DNA of 64,000 bases from Microbacterium sp. AG238 (GCF_003610405.1 NZ_RAQC01000001.1:2108001-2172000), one strand, 5' to 3'; shown: positions 42,041 to 51,277, numbered from the stretch's first letter. A program made the numbers and translations. The notes: generated by a model from the sequence alone, not told the origin.

Positions 42041-43693
42041 TCAGGCGGCCGTCGGCTGAGCGGATGCCGGGCGCAGGGTTCGGGGTGCGAAGCGCCGAGC
42101 GGCTTCACGGTATCGCGCCAGCTCGGCTTCCGCGCGCTCGGCACTCCAGCCGCCGTGCGCGACGAGGACGTCGGCGGCACGTGCCGCACAGCCGAGGCCG
42201 ACGTCGCTGTTCAGCGCGATCGCGGTGCGGCGGATGAGCACGTCTTCGAGCGTGTGGGCGCCCTCCTCGCGGACGGCGTAGACGACCTCCGCGGCGATCG
42301 CGCCGCTCTCGTCGTCGATGACCTCGGCGAGAGATGGGTCGGATGCCGCCAGCATCTCGATCGGGCGGCTGAGGGTTCCGTACAGGTCGGCGAGTCGACG
42401 GGCGCTGCGCTCGGGCAGGGCGCTGCGGGCGACGCTGTCAGCGATGAAGCTCTCGTGATCGCCCGCGGGCGCGCCCGGGAACCGGGAGGTGCGGGTCGCT
42501 GAGCGCCGCCGGCCGAGGCCCAGCGCCGCCTCGATGCGTCGCAGCGCCTGCTCGCCCAGGGCCCGGTGGGTCGTGTACTTCCCGCCGATGACGGTGAGCA
42601 GCCCCGAGGCGTCGCCGGTGTGCACGACGATCTCGCTGTCGCGGCTGACCGACGCCGGGTCGCTCAGGTCTGCCACGTAAGGAAGCGGGCGCACTCCCGA
42701 GAACGACCACAGCACGGCGTCGCGTCGCAGACCGGCCCCCGGGATGAGGCCGTTTACCGCGCGGAGCAGATAGTCGACCTCGTCGTCGTCGACGACGATC
42801 TCGTCGATCGACCCGTCGTAGGGCAGGTCGGTGGTGCCGATCATGTACTTGCCGTCCCACCACGGCAGCACGAACATGGGGCGGCCGTCATCGGGCGACT
42901 CGAAGAAGATGCAGGTGTCGGGCGCGCCGGGGAACGCGTCGACGACGAGGTGGCTCCCCTTCGTCGGGCCGATGCGGCGGGGGTGCGTGCCCTGCAGGTC
43001 GAGGATCGCGTCGACCCAGGGGCCGGCGCAGTTGACGACGACCGGGGCGTGCAGCGTCCGCTCGCGACCGTCCTCGCGGTCGAGGTAGCGTACGCCGGCG
43101 ATGCGTCCCCTCTCCCGGATCAGATCGATGACGGGGGTGTGGGTGAGCACCGTCGCGCCGTGGTTGGCCGCGTCGATGGCGAGCTCGATGCCGAAGCGCT
43201 CGGTCACCGGCACGTGCGCGTCCTGGAAGAGCCCGCCCCACTTCACGCCGCCCGCGGCCACCGACGGCCACTCGCGGGCCAGGCGCTTGGAGAAGACGAT
43301 GCGGTTGCGCGGCAGCTTCTTGCCGAACGACAGGATGTCGTGCAGCAGCAGGCCGCACGAGAGCAGCCATCCCGGCCGCGAGGCACCCCGCGAGAACGGG
43401 ATGAGCATGGGGTAGGGGCGCACGAGATGCGGTGCGGTGCGCAGCAGGATGTTGCGCTCGCGGATCGATTCGAGGACGAGCGGGATCTCCACCCGCTCGA
43501 GGTACTTCAGGCCGCCGTGGATGAGACGGGTCGAGATCGCCGAGGTGCGGGCGGCGATGTCGTCACGGTCGATGACGACGACGTGGAGGCCGCGGCCGGC
43601 GGCCTCACGGGCGATGGCGAGACCGTTGATCCCGGCGCCGATGACGACGACGTCGGCCGAGGTGGGCTCGGCATGGGTACGAAGCGAGGGCAT
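42041..43693 (-). CDS. GlpD/EryB-like FAD-dependent polyol-phosphate dehydrogenase
   Basis: 550 residues of the aerobic glycerol-3-phosphate dehydrogenase family. FAD-binding VVIGAGINGLAIAREAAGRG (about 14-33), then TSAISTRLIHGGLKYLE, GPTKGSHLVVDAFPG and the C-terminal domain with DVGLGCAARAADVL. Beside an EryA-like kinase this is most like erythritol-phosphate dehydrogenase EryB, which feeds electrons to the quinone pool while oxidising the polyol phosphate. Ribosome site GAAGGAT precedes the ATG at 43693. A 30-bp perfect palindrome lies in the short gap to the aldolase gene. Confidence 0.87.
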   Translation of the reverse strand: MPSLRTHAEPTSADVVVIGAGINGLAIAREAAGRGLHVVVIDRDDIAARTSAISTRLIHGGLKYLERVEIPLVLESIRERNILLRTAPHLVRPYPMLIPFSRGASRPGWLLSCGLLLHDILSFGKKLPRNRIVFSKRLAREWPSVAAGGVKWGGLFQDAHVPVTERFGIELAIDAANHGATVLTHTPVIDLIRERGRIAGVRYLDREDGRERTLHAPVVVNCAGPWVDAILDLQGTHPRRIGPTKGSHLVVDAFPGAPDTCIFFESPDDGRPMFVLPWWDGKYMIGTTDLPYDGSIDEIVVDDDEVDYLLRAVNGLIPGAGLRRDAVLWSFSGVRPLPYVADLSDPASVSRDSEIVVHTGDASGLLTVIGGKYTTHRALGEQALRRIEAALGLGRRRSATRTSRFPGAPAGDHESFIADSVARSALPERSARRLADLYGTLSRPIEMLAASDPSLAEVIDDESGAIAAEVVYAVREEGAHTLEDVLIRRTAIALNSDVGLGCAARAADVLVAHGGWSAERAEAELARYREAARRFAPRTLRPASAQPTAA

Positions 43694-43707
43694 GCTGCAT
43701 CCTTCGG

Positions 43708-43737
43708 GTCTCGGGGCGCCCGCGGGCGCCCCGAGAC
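43708..43737. promoter_or_regulatory. 30-bp perfect palindrome between lsrF-like and dehydrogenase genes
   Basis: Two 15-base arms, GTCTCGGGGCGCCCG and its exact complement, with no spacer. In the operon mRNA it forms a very stable hairpin in the 47-base gap. It could protect the upstream mRNA end, partly terminate, or set differential expression. It lies 14 bp before the dehydrogenase ATG. No T run. Confidence 0.7.
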
Positions 43738-43740
43738 GGT

Positions 43741-44613
43741 TCAGTGGGAGAGGGTCTGGAACAGGTCGAAGGCGTCGTCGGCGCTGAGGCCGTCGTGGAC
43801 GACCCCGCGGACGGCCGCGAGCATGGCGGCCGGGTGCGCCGACTGGAAGACGTTGCGTCCCATGTCGACGCCCGCCGCGCCTTCCGCCATCGCCCGCGAC
43901 GCCACACGCAGGGCCTCGCGCTCCTCGACCTTCTTGCCGCCGGCGATGACGATCGGGACGGGGCACGCGCTGGTGATCGTCTCGAAGCCCTCCTCGACGT
44001 AGTAGGTCTTCACGAACGCCGCGCCGAGCTCGGCGCTGATGCGGGTGGCGAGGCGGAAGTAGCGGGCATCGCGCACCATGTCGCGACCGACCGCGGTGAC
44101 GGCCAGCACCGGGATGCCGGTGGCCTGGCCCGCGTCGACGAGGGTGGTCATGTTGCGCACCGACTTCGTCTCGTTGTCTCCGCCGATGAAGACCTGCACG
44201 GCCAGGGCCGCGGCATCCAGTCGCACGGCGTCGTCGATCGAGACGGCGATCTCTTCGTCGGAGAGCTCCTTGAGCACGCTGGGACCGCCGGAGGCGCGCA
44301 GCACGATGCCCTTCGACGAGTGCGGCGGGATGGTCGTGCGCAGGGCTCCGCGCGTGCACATCAGAGCGTCCGCCTGGGGAACCAGCGGCAGGATCGAGCG
44401 GTCGAGCCGCTCGAGGCCGGAGGTCGGGCCCTGGAAGTAGCCGTGATCGAACGCGAGCATCACGGTCTTGCCGTCGCGGGGGTCGAACACGCGCGACATC
44501 CGCGCGCGCAGCCCCCAGTCCTGGCCCGCTTGGCCCTTGATGGGGTAGCCGGTTCCGGCCACGGCGGGGCCGGAGTAGTCGGTTCCCTCACGCAGGTCGT
44601 CGAGGTCAGCCAT
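43741..44613 (-). CDS. LsrF-like class I aldolase/thiolase
   Basis: 290 residues, strongly like E. coli LsrF by recalled sequence: MADLDD start, [52 protein letters not shown]. Lys202 in VKTYY corresponds to the LsrF catalytic Lys203, so the Schiff-base or acyl-transfer site is kept. LsrF splits 3-hydroxy-2,4-pentadione-5-phosphate with coenzyme A to DHAP and acetyl-CoA in AI-2 breakdown. DhnA-type relatives act as aldolases on other phospho-sugars. The start overlaps the permease end by 8 bp. Whether AI-2 or another sugar is the substrate is open. Confidence 0.86.
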   Translation of the reverse strand: MADLDDLREGTDYSGPAVAGTGYPIKGQAGQDWGLRARMSRVFDPRDGKTVMLAFDHGYFQGPTSGLERLDRSILPLVPQADALMCTRGALRTTIPPHSSKGIVLRASGGPSVLKELSDEEIAVSIDDAVRLDAAALAVQVFIGGDNETKSVRNMTTLVDAGQATGIPVLAVTAVGRDMVRDARYFRLATRISAELGAAFVKTYYVEEGFETITSACPVPIVIAGGKKVEEREALRVASRAMAEGAAGVDMGRNVFQSAHPAAMLAAVRGVVHDGLSADDAFDLFQTLSH

Positions 44614-45676
44614 GGATGTTCTCCTTGTTCTTCGGGATGGGGTCGGTGTCGGCGCGTCGGGCCGAGGGAACGGAGGCGGGGCGATGCAGGCTCGCCCGCA
44701 GCCGGTGCAGAGAGCTGCGGCCGGTTCCGGTGGCGGCCGAGGCGATCACGACGACGAGGACGACGAGCACGCCCTTGAGCACGTTCTGAGCGCCGATCGA
44801 CCACCCCACGAGATTGAGCAGCCCCGACAGCAGCACGAAGAAGAGAGCGCCGGTCCAGGCGCCGGCCGGTACGGGGCGACCGCCGGAGATGAGGGTGCCG
44901 CCGATCACCACGACCGCGATCGAGTCGAGCATGTACGAGCTGCCGAGCACCGTGCTGGGGGAGATGAACGCGGCGAGCAGGCCGCCGACCAGTCCCGCCA
45001 GGCCCGCCGAGACGAGGTAGGCGGTGACCGTCACCCCCGCCACCGGCAGACCGGCGCGTTCGGCAGCGCGAACGCTCTGGCCGACGGCGATGACGGCGAC
45101 ACCGACACGGGTCCGGGTGAGGGCGAGCCAGACGATCACCGTCATTGCCGCGACGACGAGCGCGATGACCGGGATGCCGAAGGCCTTCGCGGTGACGAAG
45201 GCCCGCAGGCTCGCGTCAGCGCCGGCGCGTGCGGCATCCGCCAGGAGGAGCGTCGCAGAGGTGACGACGAGGCTCGTCGCGAGGGTCGCGATGATCGGCG
45301 GCACCCGCAGGAGCAGGATCGCGGCGGCGCTGACCGCGCCCGCGGCGAGCCCCGAGCCGACCCCGGCGGCGAGCCCGATCGCCGGCCCCGCCGTGGCGCC
45401 CACGCCGACCGAGACGTAGGAGGCCATCGAGATGACGGTGCCGACGGAGACGTCGATGTTGCCCGGGCCGAGGGTGATCACCAGCATCTGTCCGAGGGCG
45501 ACGAGCACGAGGAACGGCGCAAGCGAGAGAGCTTGGGCCATGGGGTCGATGGGCGACCCGGGGCGCACGGCGATGATCACTGCCCACACGGCGAGCACAC
45601 CGAGGAGCGACCACCCCCAGGCGGGCCAGACGGGGCCGCGGCGGAGCGCCGGGAGCGGGATGGAGGCGGAGGTCAT
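44606..45676 (-). CDS. Ribose/AI-2-type ABC permease 1
   Basis: 356 residues, about ten membrane segments. [22 protein letters not shown] is the conserved IDLSVG-type motif, [10 protein letters not shown] and GGTLISGG are other family marks. A ~35-residue basic tail ends the protein. It forms the membrane channel with the next permease. ATG at 45676 overlaps the partner's stop (ATGA). Confidence 0.9.
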   Translation of the reverse strand: MTSASIPLPALRRGPVWPAWGWSLLGVLAVWAVIIAVRPGSPIDPMAQALSLAPFLVLVALGQMLVITLGPGNIDVSVGTVISMASYVSVGVGATAGPAIGLAAGVGSGLAAGAVSAAAILLLRVPPIIATLATSLVVTSATLLLADAARAGADASLRAFVTAKAFGIPVIALVVAAMTVIVWLALTRTRVGVAVIAVGQSVRAAERAGLPVAGVTVTAYLVSAGLAGLVGGLLAAFISPSTVLGSSYMLDSIAVVVIGGTLISGGRPVPAGAWTGALFFVLLSGLLNLVGWSIGAQNVLKGVLVVLVVVIASAATGTGRSSLHRLRASLHRPASVPSARRADTDPIPKNKENIHG

Positions 45677-46644
45677 CGCGCGATCCTCTCGGTGATCATG
45701 CGGCCCGCGAGCACGGCGATGACGATGACGCCTTGTGCGGCCGACTGCAGGGCGGACGGGAGGTTGATGAGGCTGAGCAGCACGGTGATGAGGCCGAGGG
45801 TGATCGCGCCGAGCGTCGTGCCGATCGGCAGGGCGCGGCCGCCCGAGAAGGTGCCCCCGCCGAGGATCACCGCGGCGATCGTCATGAGGGTGTACTCGCC
45901 GGCGGCGTTGATGTCGCCCGACCAGGTCTGCGAGGCGAGGAGCAGGCCCGAGACGACGAGGAGCGCGGCCGCGGCGACGTACGCCGTCGCGCGGGTCGCG
46001 ACGAGCGAGGTGCCCGTCTTCTCGAGCGTCGCGGCCTGCGAGCCGAGCGCGCGCATGCGTGCCCCGGCGAGGGAGCGTCGCGTGATCCACCATCCCAGGA
46101 CCGTGGCCGCGGCGATGAAGATGAGCGGTGCCGGGAACCAGGTCGGCCGCCAGGTCGACAGCGCCGAGAGCCAGTCGGGGGTCTGACCGCCGGGCGTCGG
46201 CCGGATCTGCAGTCCGATCCCCAGCCACACGAACGACATGCCCAGCGTCAGGATGATCGAGGGCACCCCGCGGCGCTGCACCACCCAGGCGAGCAGTGCG
46301 TACACGACGAGGATGCCGGCGATCATGGCGATCGCGAGGGCGGGGGTCTCCCGCAGAAGCGTCGCCGCGATGACCGTGATGAGGCCGACGAGATAGCCGA
46401 CGCTCAGGTCGATGTCGCCGACGGCCATCATGATCATCTGCGCTTGGGCGGCGAGCACGAGCGGCACCGACGACATCAGCATCAGGGTCAGGCCGGGCAC
46501 GCTGAGGATCCCGGGCTGCAGGACGGCGGTCACGGCGAAGATCGCGATGAGCGCGACGAGTGCGAGGAGAGCGGGCGATCCGTTGACGGCGGAGGCGCGC
46601 AGGCGCTGCGGCGCGGTGGGCGGGGAGAGCACGTCGGTGGTCAT
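45673..46644 (-). CDS. Ribose/AI-2-type ABC permease 2
   Basis: 323 residues, about nine membrane segments. The signature is MMAVGDIDLSVGYLVGL; ILGGGTFSGGRALPIGTTLGA is also typical. RbsC/LsrC/LsrD-type. 4-bp overlap with the ATPase gene on one side and with permease 1 on the other, so stoichiometric expression is expected. Confidence 0.9.
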   Translation of the reverse strand: MTTDVLSPPTAPQRLRASAVNGSPALLALVALIAIFAVTAVLQPGILSVPGLTLMLMSSVPLVLAAQAQMIMMAVGDIDLSVGYLVGLITVIAATLLRETPALAIAMIAGILVVYALLAWVVQRRGVPSIILTLGMSFVWLGIGLQIRPTPGGQTPDWLSALSTWRPTWFPAPLIFIAAATVLGWWITRRSLAGARMRALGSQAATLEKTGTSLVATRATAYVAAAALLVVSGLLLASQTWSGDINAAGEYTLMTIAAVILGGGTFSGGRALPIGTTLGAITLGLITVLLSLINLPSALQSAAQGVIVIAVLAGRMITERIAR

Positions 46645-48134
46645 CGGTCCTCCTGGACTGTCTCGGCGTCGATTCCGAACGAGTCCGCGATGATGCGCTC
46701 GTCGGTGATGTCGTCGCCCGCGAGCTCGCTGACGACGCGCCCGGCACGGAAGACGTAGACACGGTCGCAGTGCGCCATCTCGCCGTTCTCGGTGGAGTAC
46801 CAGACGATCGAGCGGCCGCGTGCGGCCTCGACGCGCATGAGGGCGTAGAGCTCGTTCTTCGTGGTGACGTCGACGCCGCGGAAGGGGTCGTCGAGCAGCA
46901 CCAGGGGAGCATCGGTCGCGAACGCCCGCGCCACGATGACCTTCTGCTGGTTCCCGCCCGACAGTGACGTGATCGGTGCGCGTGCGCCGCCTTTCACGTT
47001 CAGGCGTTGCACCCATTCCTCCGCGAGCCGCCGGCGCCGGGCGGGCGGGACGATACCGGCCCTCGCGAGATGACGCGTGGCCGAGACGGTGAGGTTGTCG
47101 GCGACGTTCCAGAGCGAGAAGATCCCGCTGGTCTGGCGGTCGCCGGGAACGTAGGCGCGCCCGCGTACGACACGGACGCCGCGCGCGTTGGCCCAGAGCC
47201 GGTGCAGCAGCTCGTCCTGACCGTGGCCGGCGAGGCCGGCGAGGCCCACGATCTCGCCCGGTGAGACCGAGAACGGCACCTCGCCTCCGTCGATCCGGGC
47301 GACGGTGCCCGTCGCGTCGATCTCGGGCCGAGCGCTCGCCGCGCTCACCCGGCGCACCGTGGCGGTGTCGGCGTGCACCTCGCCGCCCATGGCCGCCAGC
47401 AGTGCGTCCTCGTCGGTCTCTCGCGCCGAGACCACGTCGACCACGCGTCCGTCTTTCATGACGGCGATCCGGTCGGCATGGGCCAGCACCTCCTGCATCC
47501 GGTGGGAGATGAGGACCATGCCGACGCCCTCGGCCGCGAGGCCGCGGAGGGCGTCGTAGAGCTGGCGGGTCGCGTTGATGCTGAGCGATTCGGTCGGCTC
47601 GTCGAGGATGAGCAGCGACAGCGACGGCGTGCACAGTGCGCGCCCGATCTCGACCATCTGCCGCTGCGCCATCGTGAGGTCGCCGGCCCGGCGCAGCGCC
47701 GAGACGCCGTGTCCGGGGAAGACCTCGTCGAGCTTGCGCGACACCCGCCGCTCGGCGCGGCGGTTCCAGCCCGCACCTCGGGTGCCGGCATCCGAGAGCG
47801 CGATGTTCTCGGCGACCGTGAGGTCGGGGCAGAGGGCGAGCTCCTGGTAGATCATCCGCACACCGGGCTGCTCGGTGCCGGGCTTCGCGGTCGCGGCGCC
47901 GGTCTGCCAGCGGATGCTGCCGGCGTCGGGCTGCTCGCGCCCGGCGAGCACCCGCATGAGGGTGCTCTTGCCGGCGCCGTTGTGGCCGACCAGGCCGAGG
48001 ATCTCGCCGGCCGACACCGAGATGTCGATCCCGGCCAGGGCCGTCGTGTTTCCATACCGTTTGGCGACGGCCTCGGCCGTGACGAGCGCCACGTCCGAGG
48101 GTGCGGTCGCGGGGGTGTGCGACAGGGTTGTCAT
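46641..48134 (-). CDS. Ribose/AI-2-type ABC ATPase
   Basis: 497 residues, two ABC domains in one chain as in RbsA/LsrA. Domain 1 has Walker A GHNGAGKST, the RbsA-type variant signature TMAQRQMVEIGRAL and LLILDEPTESLS. Domain 2 has GLAGLAGHGQDELL in place of Walker A (no GKS/T, usual for this family) and an intact LSGGNQQKVIVARAF. So one catalytic and one degenerate site, the normal pattern. ATG at 48134. Confidence 0.92.
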   Translation of the reverse strand: MTTLSHTPATAPSDVALVTAEAVAKRYGNTTALAGIDISVSAGEILGLVGHNGAGKSTLMRVLAGREQPDAGSIRWQTGAATAKPGTEQPGVRMIYQELALCPDLTVAENIALSDAGTRGAGWNRRAERRVSRKLDEVFPGHGVSALRRAGDLTMAQRQMVEIGRALCTPSLSLLILDEPTESLSINATRQLYDALRGLAAEGVGMVLISHRMQEVLAHADRIAVMKDGRVVDVVSARETDEDALLAAMGGEVHADTATVRRVSAASARPEIDATGTVARIDGGEVPFSVSPGEIVGLAGLAGHGQDELLHRLWANARGVRVVRGRAYVPGDRQTSGIFSLWNVADNLTVSATRHLARAGIVPPARRRRLAEEWVQRLNVKGGARAPITSLSGGNQQKVIVARAFATDAPLVLLDDPFRGVDVTTKNELYALMRVEAARGRSIVWYSTENGEMAHCDRVYVFRAGRVVSELAGDDITDERIIADSFGIDAETVQEDR

Positions 48135-48178
48135 CGGGTCTCCTGGTTCGAGCTGGTCGGCCACGGCATCACCGGGTG

Positions 48179-49258
48179 TCAGGGCAGTGCGGGCGTGGCG
48201 ACGTCGTCGCCGGCCAGCAGAGCCGCGATGGCGGCGTCGGTGGTCGCCTCGTCCCAGGCGTTGGCGGCGTACTCGTCGGTGCCGAGGGTCTCGACCCAGT
48301 AGTCGAGGTTCTCCTGCGTGACCTGCACGAGCGGGAGGACCACGTCGTCGGGCACCTCGTCGCCGCGCAGCTTGGCGATGGCGGCGTAGAGGGCGGCGAC
48401 GATCTGTCCGGGATCGGTCAGCGCCGCGAACGACCCGTTGTCGATGCCGCTCTCCTTCCAGAACGACAGCGACTTGCCGTCGGTGTCGAAGACGACGACC
48501 GGGATGTCGCGCCCGGCCGACTGGAAGGCCTGGACGACGCCCATGCCGCCGATGCATCCGGGAACCGCGGCGATCGTCGGCATCGAGCCGAGGATCGCGA
48601 CGATCTCCTTCTGCGCCGTCGCGGCGTCGCAGAAGCCGTTCACTTCGGCGGCGACCTTCACGTCGGGGTAGCCGGCGAGGATCTCCTGCTGGCGGGCGTA
48701 GAACGCCTCGTCGGGCTGCGAGCCGATGACGCCCCGGTTGAGGATGATGTCGCCCTTGCCGTCGATGGCGTCGAGGGCGGGCTGGAGCGAGTCGGCGCCC
48801 CACTGCCCGTAGTCGTTGCGCACGACGACGCCGCAGCTGGTGTCCATGTCGGCGTCGACGATCACGACGGTGATGCCGGCGGCGCACGCCTCCTCGATGA
48901 CGGGGACGAGGGCGGTCGAGGATGCCGGGATGACCATGAGCACGTCGGGGTTCTGAAGCATGAGGCTGCGAATCTGGGACGCCTGCTCGGTCGCGCTGTT
49001 CTCGCCCGGGGCATTGACGACGCTGTAGTCGGAGACGACGCCGCTCTCCTTGAGCTTCGCGGCCTCCGTCTCGAACTTGTCGATGAGGGTCAGGCGCCAG
49101 CCGTTGACGAACCCGTTCGACAGGGCCACCTTCAGGCCCTGGGGTTCGCCGCCGGCGGTGGTGTCGGTCGGGCTGCCGGCGCAGCCCGCGAGGACGAGAG
49201 CGGAGATCGCTGTCGCGGCCGCTGCGGCGAGCATGCGGCGGGTGGTCGGGAACGTCAT
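48179..49258 (-). CDS. Ribose/AI-2-type sugar-binding lipoprotein
   Basis: 359 residues. Lipobox VLAGCAG and an N-terminal TTRRMLAAAAATA signal anchor it outside the membrane. The body is the type I periplasmic-binding-protein fold: SNGFVNGWRLTLIDKFE, DVLMVIPASSTALVP, EEACAAGITVVIVDADM, VVFDTDGKS. It captures the substrate for the importer; in this family ribose, xylose, AI-2 or polyols are typical ligands. ATG at 49258 with AGGAGG eight bases upstream. First gene of the operon, divergent from the GntR regulator. Confidence 0.9.
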   Translation of the reverse strand: MTFPTTRRMLAAAAATAISALVLAGCAGSPTDTTAGGEPQGLKVALSNGFVNGWRLTLIDKFETEAAKLKESGVVSDYSVVNAPGENSATEQASQIRSLMLQNPDVLMVIPASSTALVPVIEEACAAGITVVIVDADMDTSCGVVVRNDYGQWGADSLQPALDAIDGKGDIILNRGVIGSQPDEAFYARQQEILAGYPDVKVAAEVNGFCDAATAQKEIVAILGSMPTIAAVPGCIGGMGVVQAFQSAGRDIPVVVFDTDGKSLSFWKESGIDNGSFAALTDPGQIVAALYAAIAKLRGDEVPDDVVLPLVQVTQENLDYWVETLGTDEYAANAWDEATTDAAIAALLAGDDVATPALP

Positions 49259-49333
49259 CGTTGTGCCTCCTGGTGTCGCATCGTTGCGAGGTGCCGATGT
49301 CACGAGGGCGTGCGGGCTGCCCAACTCGTAACA

Positions 49334-49357
49334 ACCAACCTGTCATGACAAGTTGGT
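49334..49357. promoter_or_regulatory. Probable GntR operator, 24-bp inverted repeat
   Basis: Arms ACCAACCTGTCA and TGACAAGTTGGT, complementary at 11 of 12 positions, with centre TGTCATGACA. It is 76 bp from the sugar-binding protein start and 85 bp from the gntR start, and is the only strong dyad in the gap. The likely target of the UTRA-type regulator encoded next door. A TAAGAT sequence just downstream may be the gntR -10 box. Confidence 0.75.
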
Positions 49358-49441
49358 GATGACTAAGATAGGGAGCGGGCCGCCGGGTGTCAACACGGCG
49401 CCGGATACGCTCGCCGTGACGGCCCGATCGAGGAGGCTCCC

Positions 49442-50182
49442 ATGACCGCAGCGACGACGCTCGACCGCTCGTCCGATCTCCCGCTGTGGCAGCAGCTGTC
49501 GCTCGCCTTGCGTGGCGAGATCGAGTCGGGGCGCCTGCGGCCCGACCAGGCGCTGCCCTCCGAGTCGGAGCTCATCGATCGTTTCGGGGTCTCGCGCACC
49601 GTCGTCCGAGAGGCGCTGGCCGACATGGTGCGCGCCGGGCTGATCTACAAGGTGCGGGCCCGTGGCTCATTCGTCTCGCCGGCGCGACCCGACCTCCGCT
49701 TCGTCGGTTCGATGGCGGGCTCGTCGGACGATCTCGCCGGAACGGGGCGGGTGGTCACGACCCGCGTGCTCGACTTCGCGGTCGGGACCGCGGATGCCGC
49801 CGACGCCGAGGCGCTGCGCATCCCCGTGGGTGCTTCCGTGGTGCGGCTGCGTCGTCTGCGGCGTGTCGACGAGACGCCCTGGCTGCTGGTCGACACGGTG
49901 CTGCCGCACGACCGTTTTCCCACCCTCGCACGCGCCAACCTCGAGAACCGGTCGCTGTACGAGCACCTCCGGCGCAACTTCGGAGTGCAGCCCAGCGGAG
50001 CCGACCGCTGGCTCAGTGCTGTCGTCCCCGAGCCGCCCGACGCCGAGCTCCTCGAGCTGGCGCCGGGCCAGCCTGTGCTCTCGATCGAGTCGATCGCGTG
50101 GGATGCCGACGGGCGGCCCTTCGAGCGATATCTGGCGCTCCACCGGAGCGACGAGTCGCGTTTCTACGTGGGAATCCGCTGA
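49442..50182 (+). CDS. GntR-family (HutC/UTRA) regulator
   Basis: 246 residues. N-terminal winged helix with PLWQQLSLALRGEIESGRL, LPSESELIDRFGVSRTVVREAL; the C-terminal UTRA effector domain has RLRRVDETPWLLVDTVLP and AWDADGRPFERYLALHRSDESRF. It probably represses the divergent importer/catabolic operon and is released by a phosphorylated sugar. Ribosome site GAGGAGG precedes the ATG. Confidence 0.9.
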   Translation: MTAATTLDRSSDLPLWQQLSLALRGEIESGRLRPDQALPSESELIDRFGVSRTVVREALADMVRAGLIYKVRARGSFVSPARPDLRFVGSMAGSSDDLAGTGRVVTTRVLDFAVGTADAADAEALRIPVGASVVRLRRLRRVDETPWLLVDTVLPHDRFPTLARANLENRSLYEHLRRNFGVQPSGADRWLSAVVPEPPDAELLELAPGQPVLSIESIAWDADGRPFERYLALHRSDESRFYVGIR

Positions 50183-50197
50183 TGTCGGGCTGCTGCG

Positions 50198-50228
50198 GTC
50201 AAGAGAACGATTATCAGTAACGTACAAT
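50198..50228 (+). promoter_or_regulatory. Promoter with Zur-like half site
   Basis: TACAAT at 50223-50228 is a good -10 box, placing the start of RNA at about 50235, at or next to the ATG at 50236; the message would be leaderless or nearly so. AACGATTATCA at 50206-50216 reads TGATAATCGTT on the other strand, half of the known Zur box type. Location in the -35 to -10 spacer would allow zinc-dependent repression. The other half of the box is poor. Confidence 0.5.
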
Positions 50229-50235
50229 CGAGGGT

Positions 50236-51258
50236 ATGACCCGTCGACTCCTCCCCGCAGCCGTGCTCGTGGCCGCGGCATCCCTCGCACTCGCCGGCTG
50301 CGCCGGTACCTCCTCGCCGGCCGCGAGCGGCTCGGACGACGGAAAGATCAGCGTCGTCGCCTCGACGAACGTGTACGGCTCGCTGGCTGCCGAGGTGGGC
50401 GGCGACGCCGTCGAGGTGACCTCGATCGTGACCTCGCTCGCGCAGGACCCGCACTCGTACGAAGCGTCGGCGCGCGACCAGCTGACGGTGTCGCAGGCCG
50501 ACCTCGTCATCGAGAACGGCGGGGGCTACGACTCGTTCCTCGACGGGCTCGTCGAGTCGAGCGGCAGCACCGCTCCGGTGCTCACGGCGGTCGAGTTCTC
50601 GCACGATTTCCCCGGGGCCGAGGGGCACGAGGACCACGCCGACGAGCACGCAGCCGACGAGCACGCAGCCGACGACCACGCGTCCGACGACCACGACCAC
50701 GGTCACGACCACGAAGGTCACGACCACATCGAGGGCTTCAACGAGCACGTCTGGTACGACCCGCACACGATCGCCCACCTCGTCGAAGACATCGCGCACG
50801 AGCTCGGCGAGCTCGACGCGGCGAACGCCGACACCTTCGAGGCGAACGCCCAGGCCCTCATCGAACGGATCGACGGTCTCGAGACGTCGCTCGACACCAT
50901 CTCGGCGGCCCATCAGGGCGAGAAGATCTTCGTGACGGAGCCGGTGCCGCTGTACCTGGCCGCCGCGGCGGGCCTCGACAACGCGACTCCGGCCGCGTTC
51001 AGCGAGGCCGTCGAGGAGGGGCAGGACGTGCCTCCCGCGACGCTCCTCGAGGCGCAGCAGATCCTGCGCTCCGGCGACGTGCGGATCGTGATCGTGAACG
51101 CCCAGACGGGCGGCGCCGAGACGACGGAGATCACCAAGCTCGCCGGCGAGCTGAACATCCCCGTGCTGGAGTTCACCGAGCTCATGCCCGACGGCGTCGA
51201 CTACGTGGGCTGGATGCAGCAGAACATCGACGAGATCTCCGGGGCGCTCGCGGGCTGA
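50236..51258 (+). CDS. Zinc ABC transporter substrate-binding lipoprotein (ZnuA-like)
   Basis: 340 residues. Lipobox LALAGCAG. The fold is the cluster A-I metal-binding type: VASTNVYGSLAAEV, the metal His in AQDPHSYEAS, and a His in NEHVWYDPHTIAHLVEDIAH. A long His/Asp/Glu loop (about residues 130-170, HEDHADEHAADEHAADDH and so on) is the zinc-sensing loop of ZnuA proteins. It brings Zn(II) to an importer, but no permease or ATPase gene follows; csrA lies next on the opposite strand. The partner genes must lie elsewhere, or it works as a zinc scavenger. Confidence 0.9.
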   Translation: MTRRLLPAAVLVAAASLALAGCAGTSSPAASGSDDGKISVVASTNVYGSLAAEVGGDAVEVTSIVTSLAQDPHSYEASARDQLTVSQADLVIENGGGYDSFLDGLVESSGSTAPVLTAVEFSHDFPGAEGHEDHADEHAADEHAADDHASDDHDHGHDHEGHDHIEGFNEHVWYDPHTIAHLVEDIAHELGELDAANADTFEANAQALIERIDGLETSLDTISAAHQGEKIFVTEPVPLYLAAAAGLDNATPAAFSEAVEEGQDVPPATLLEAQQILRSGDVRIVIVNAQTGGAETTEITKLAGELNIPVLEFTELMPDGVDYVGWMQQNIDEISGALAG

Positions 51259-51277
51259 CCTGCCGCCCGAAGCTCTC

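Noticed and set aside
44606-48134. Reading the importer as a standard AI-2 (Lsr) system
   Set aside because: LsrG, LsrR and a convincing LsrK are absent, and polyol-type enzymes are present; importer family alone cannot give the ligand.
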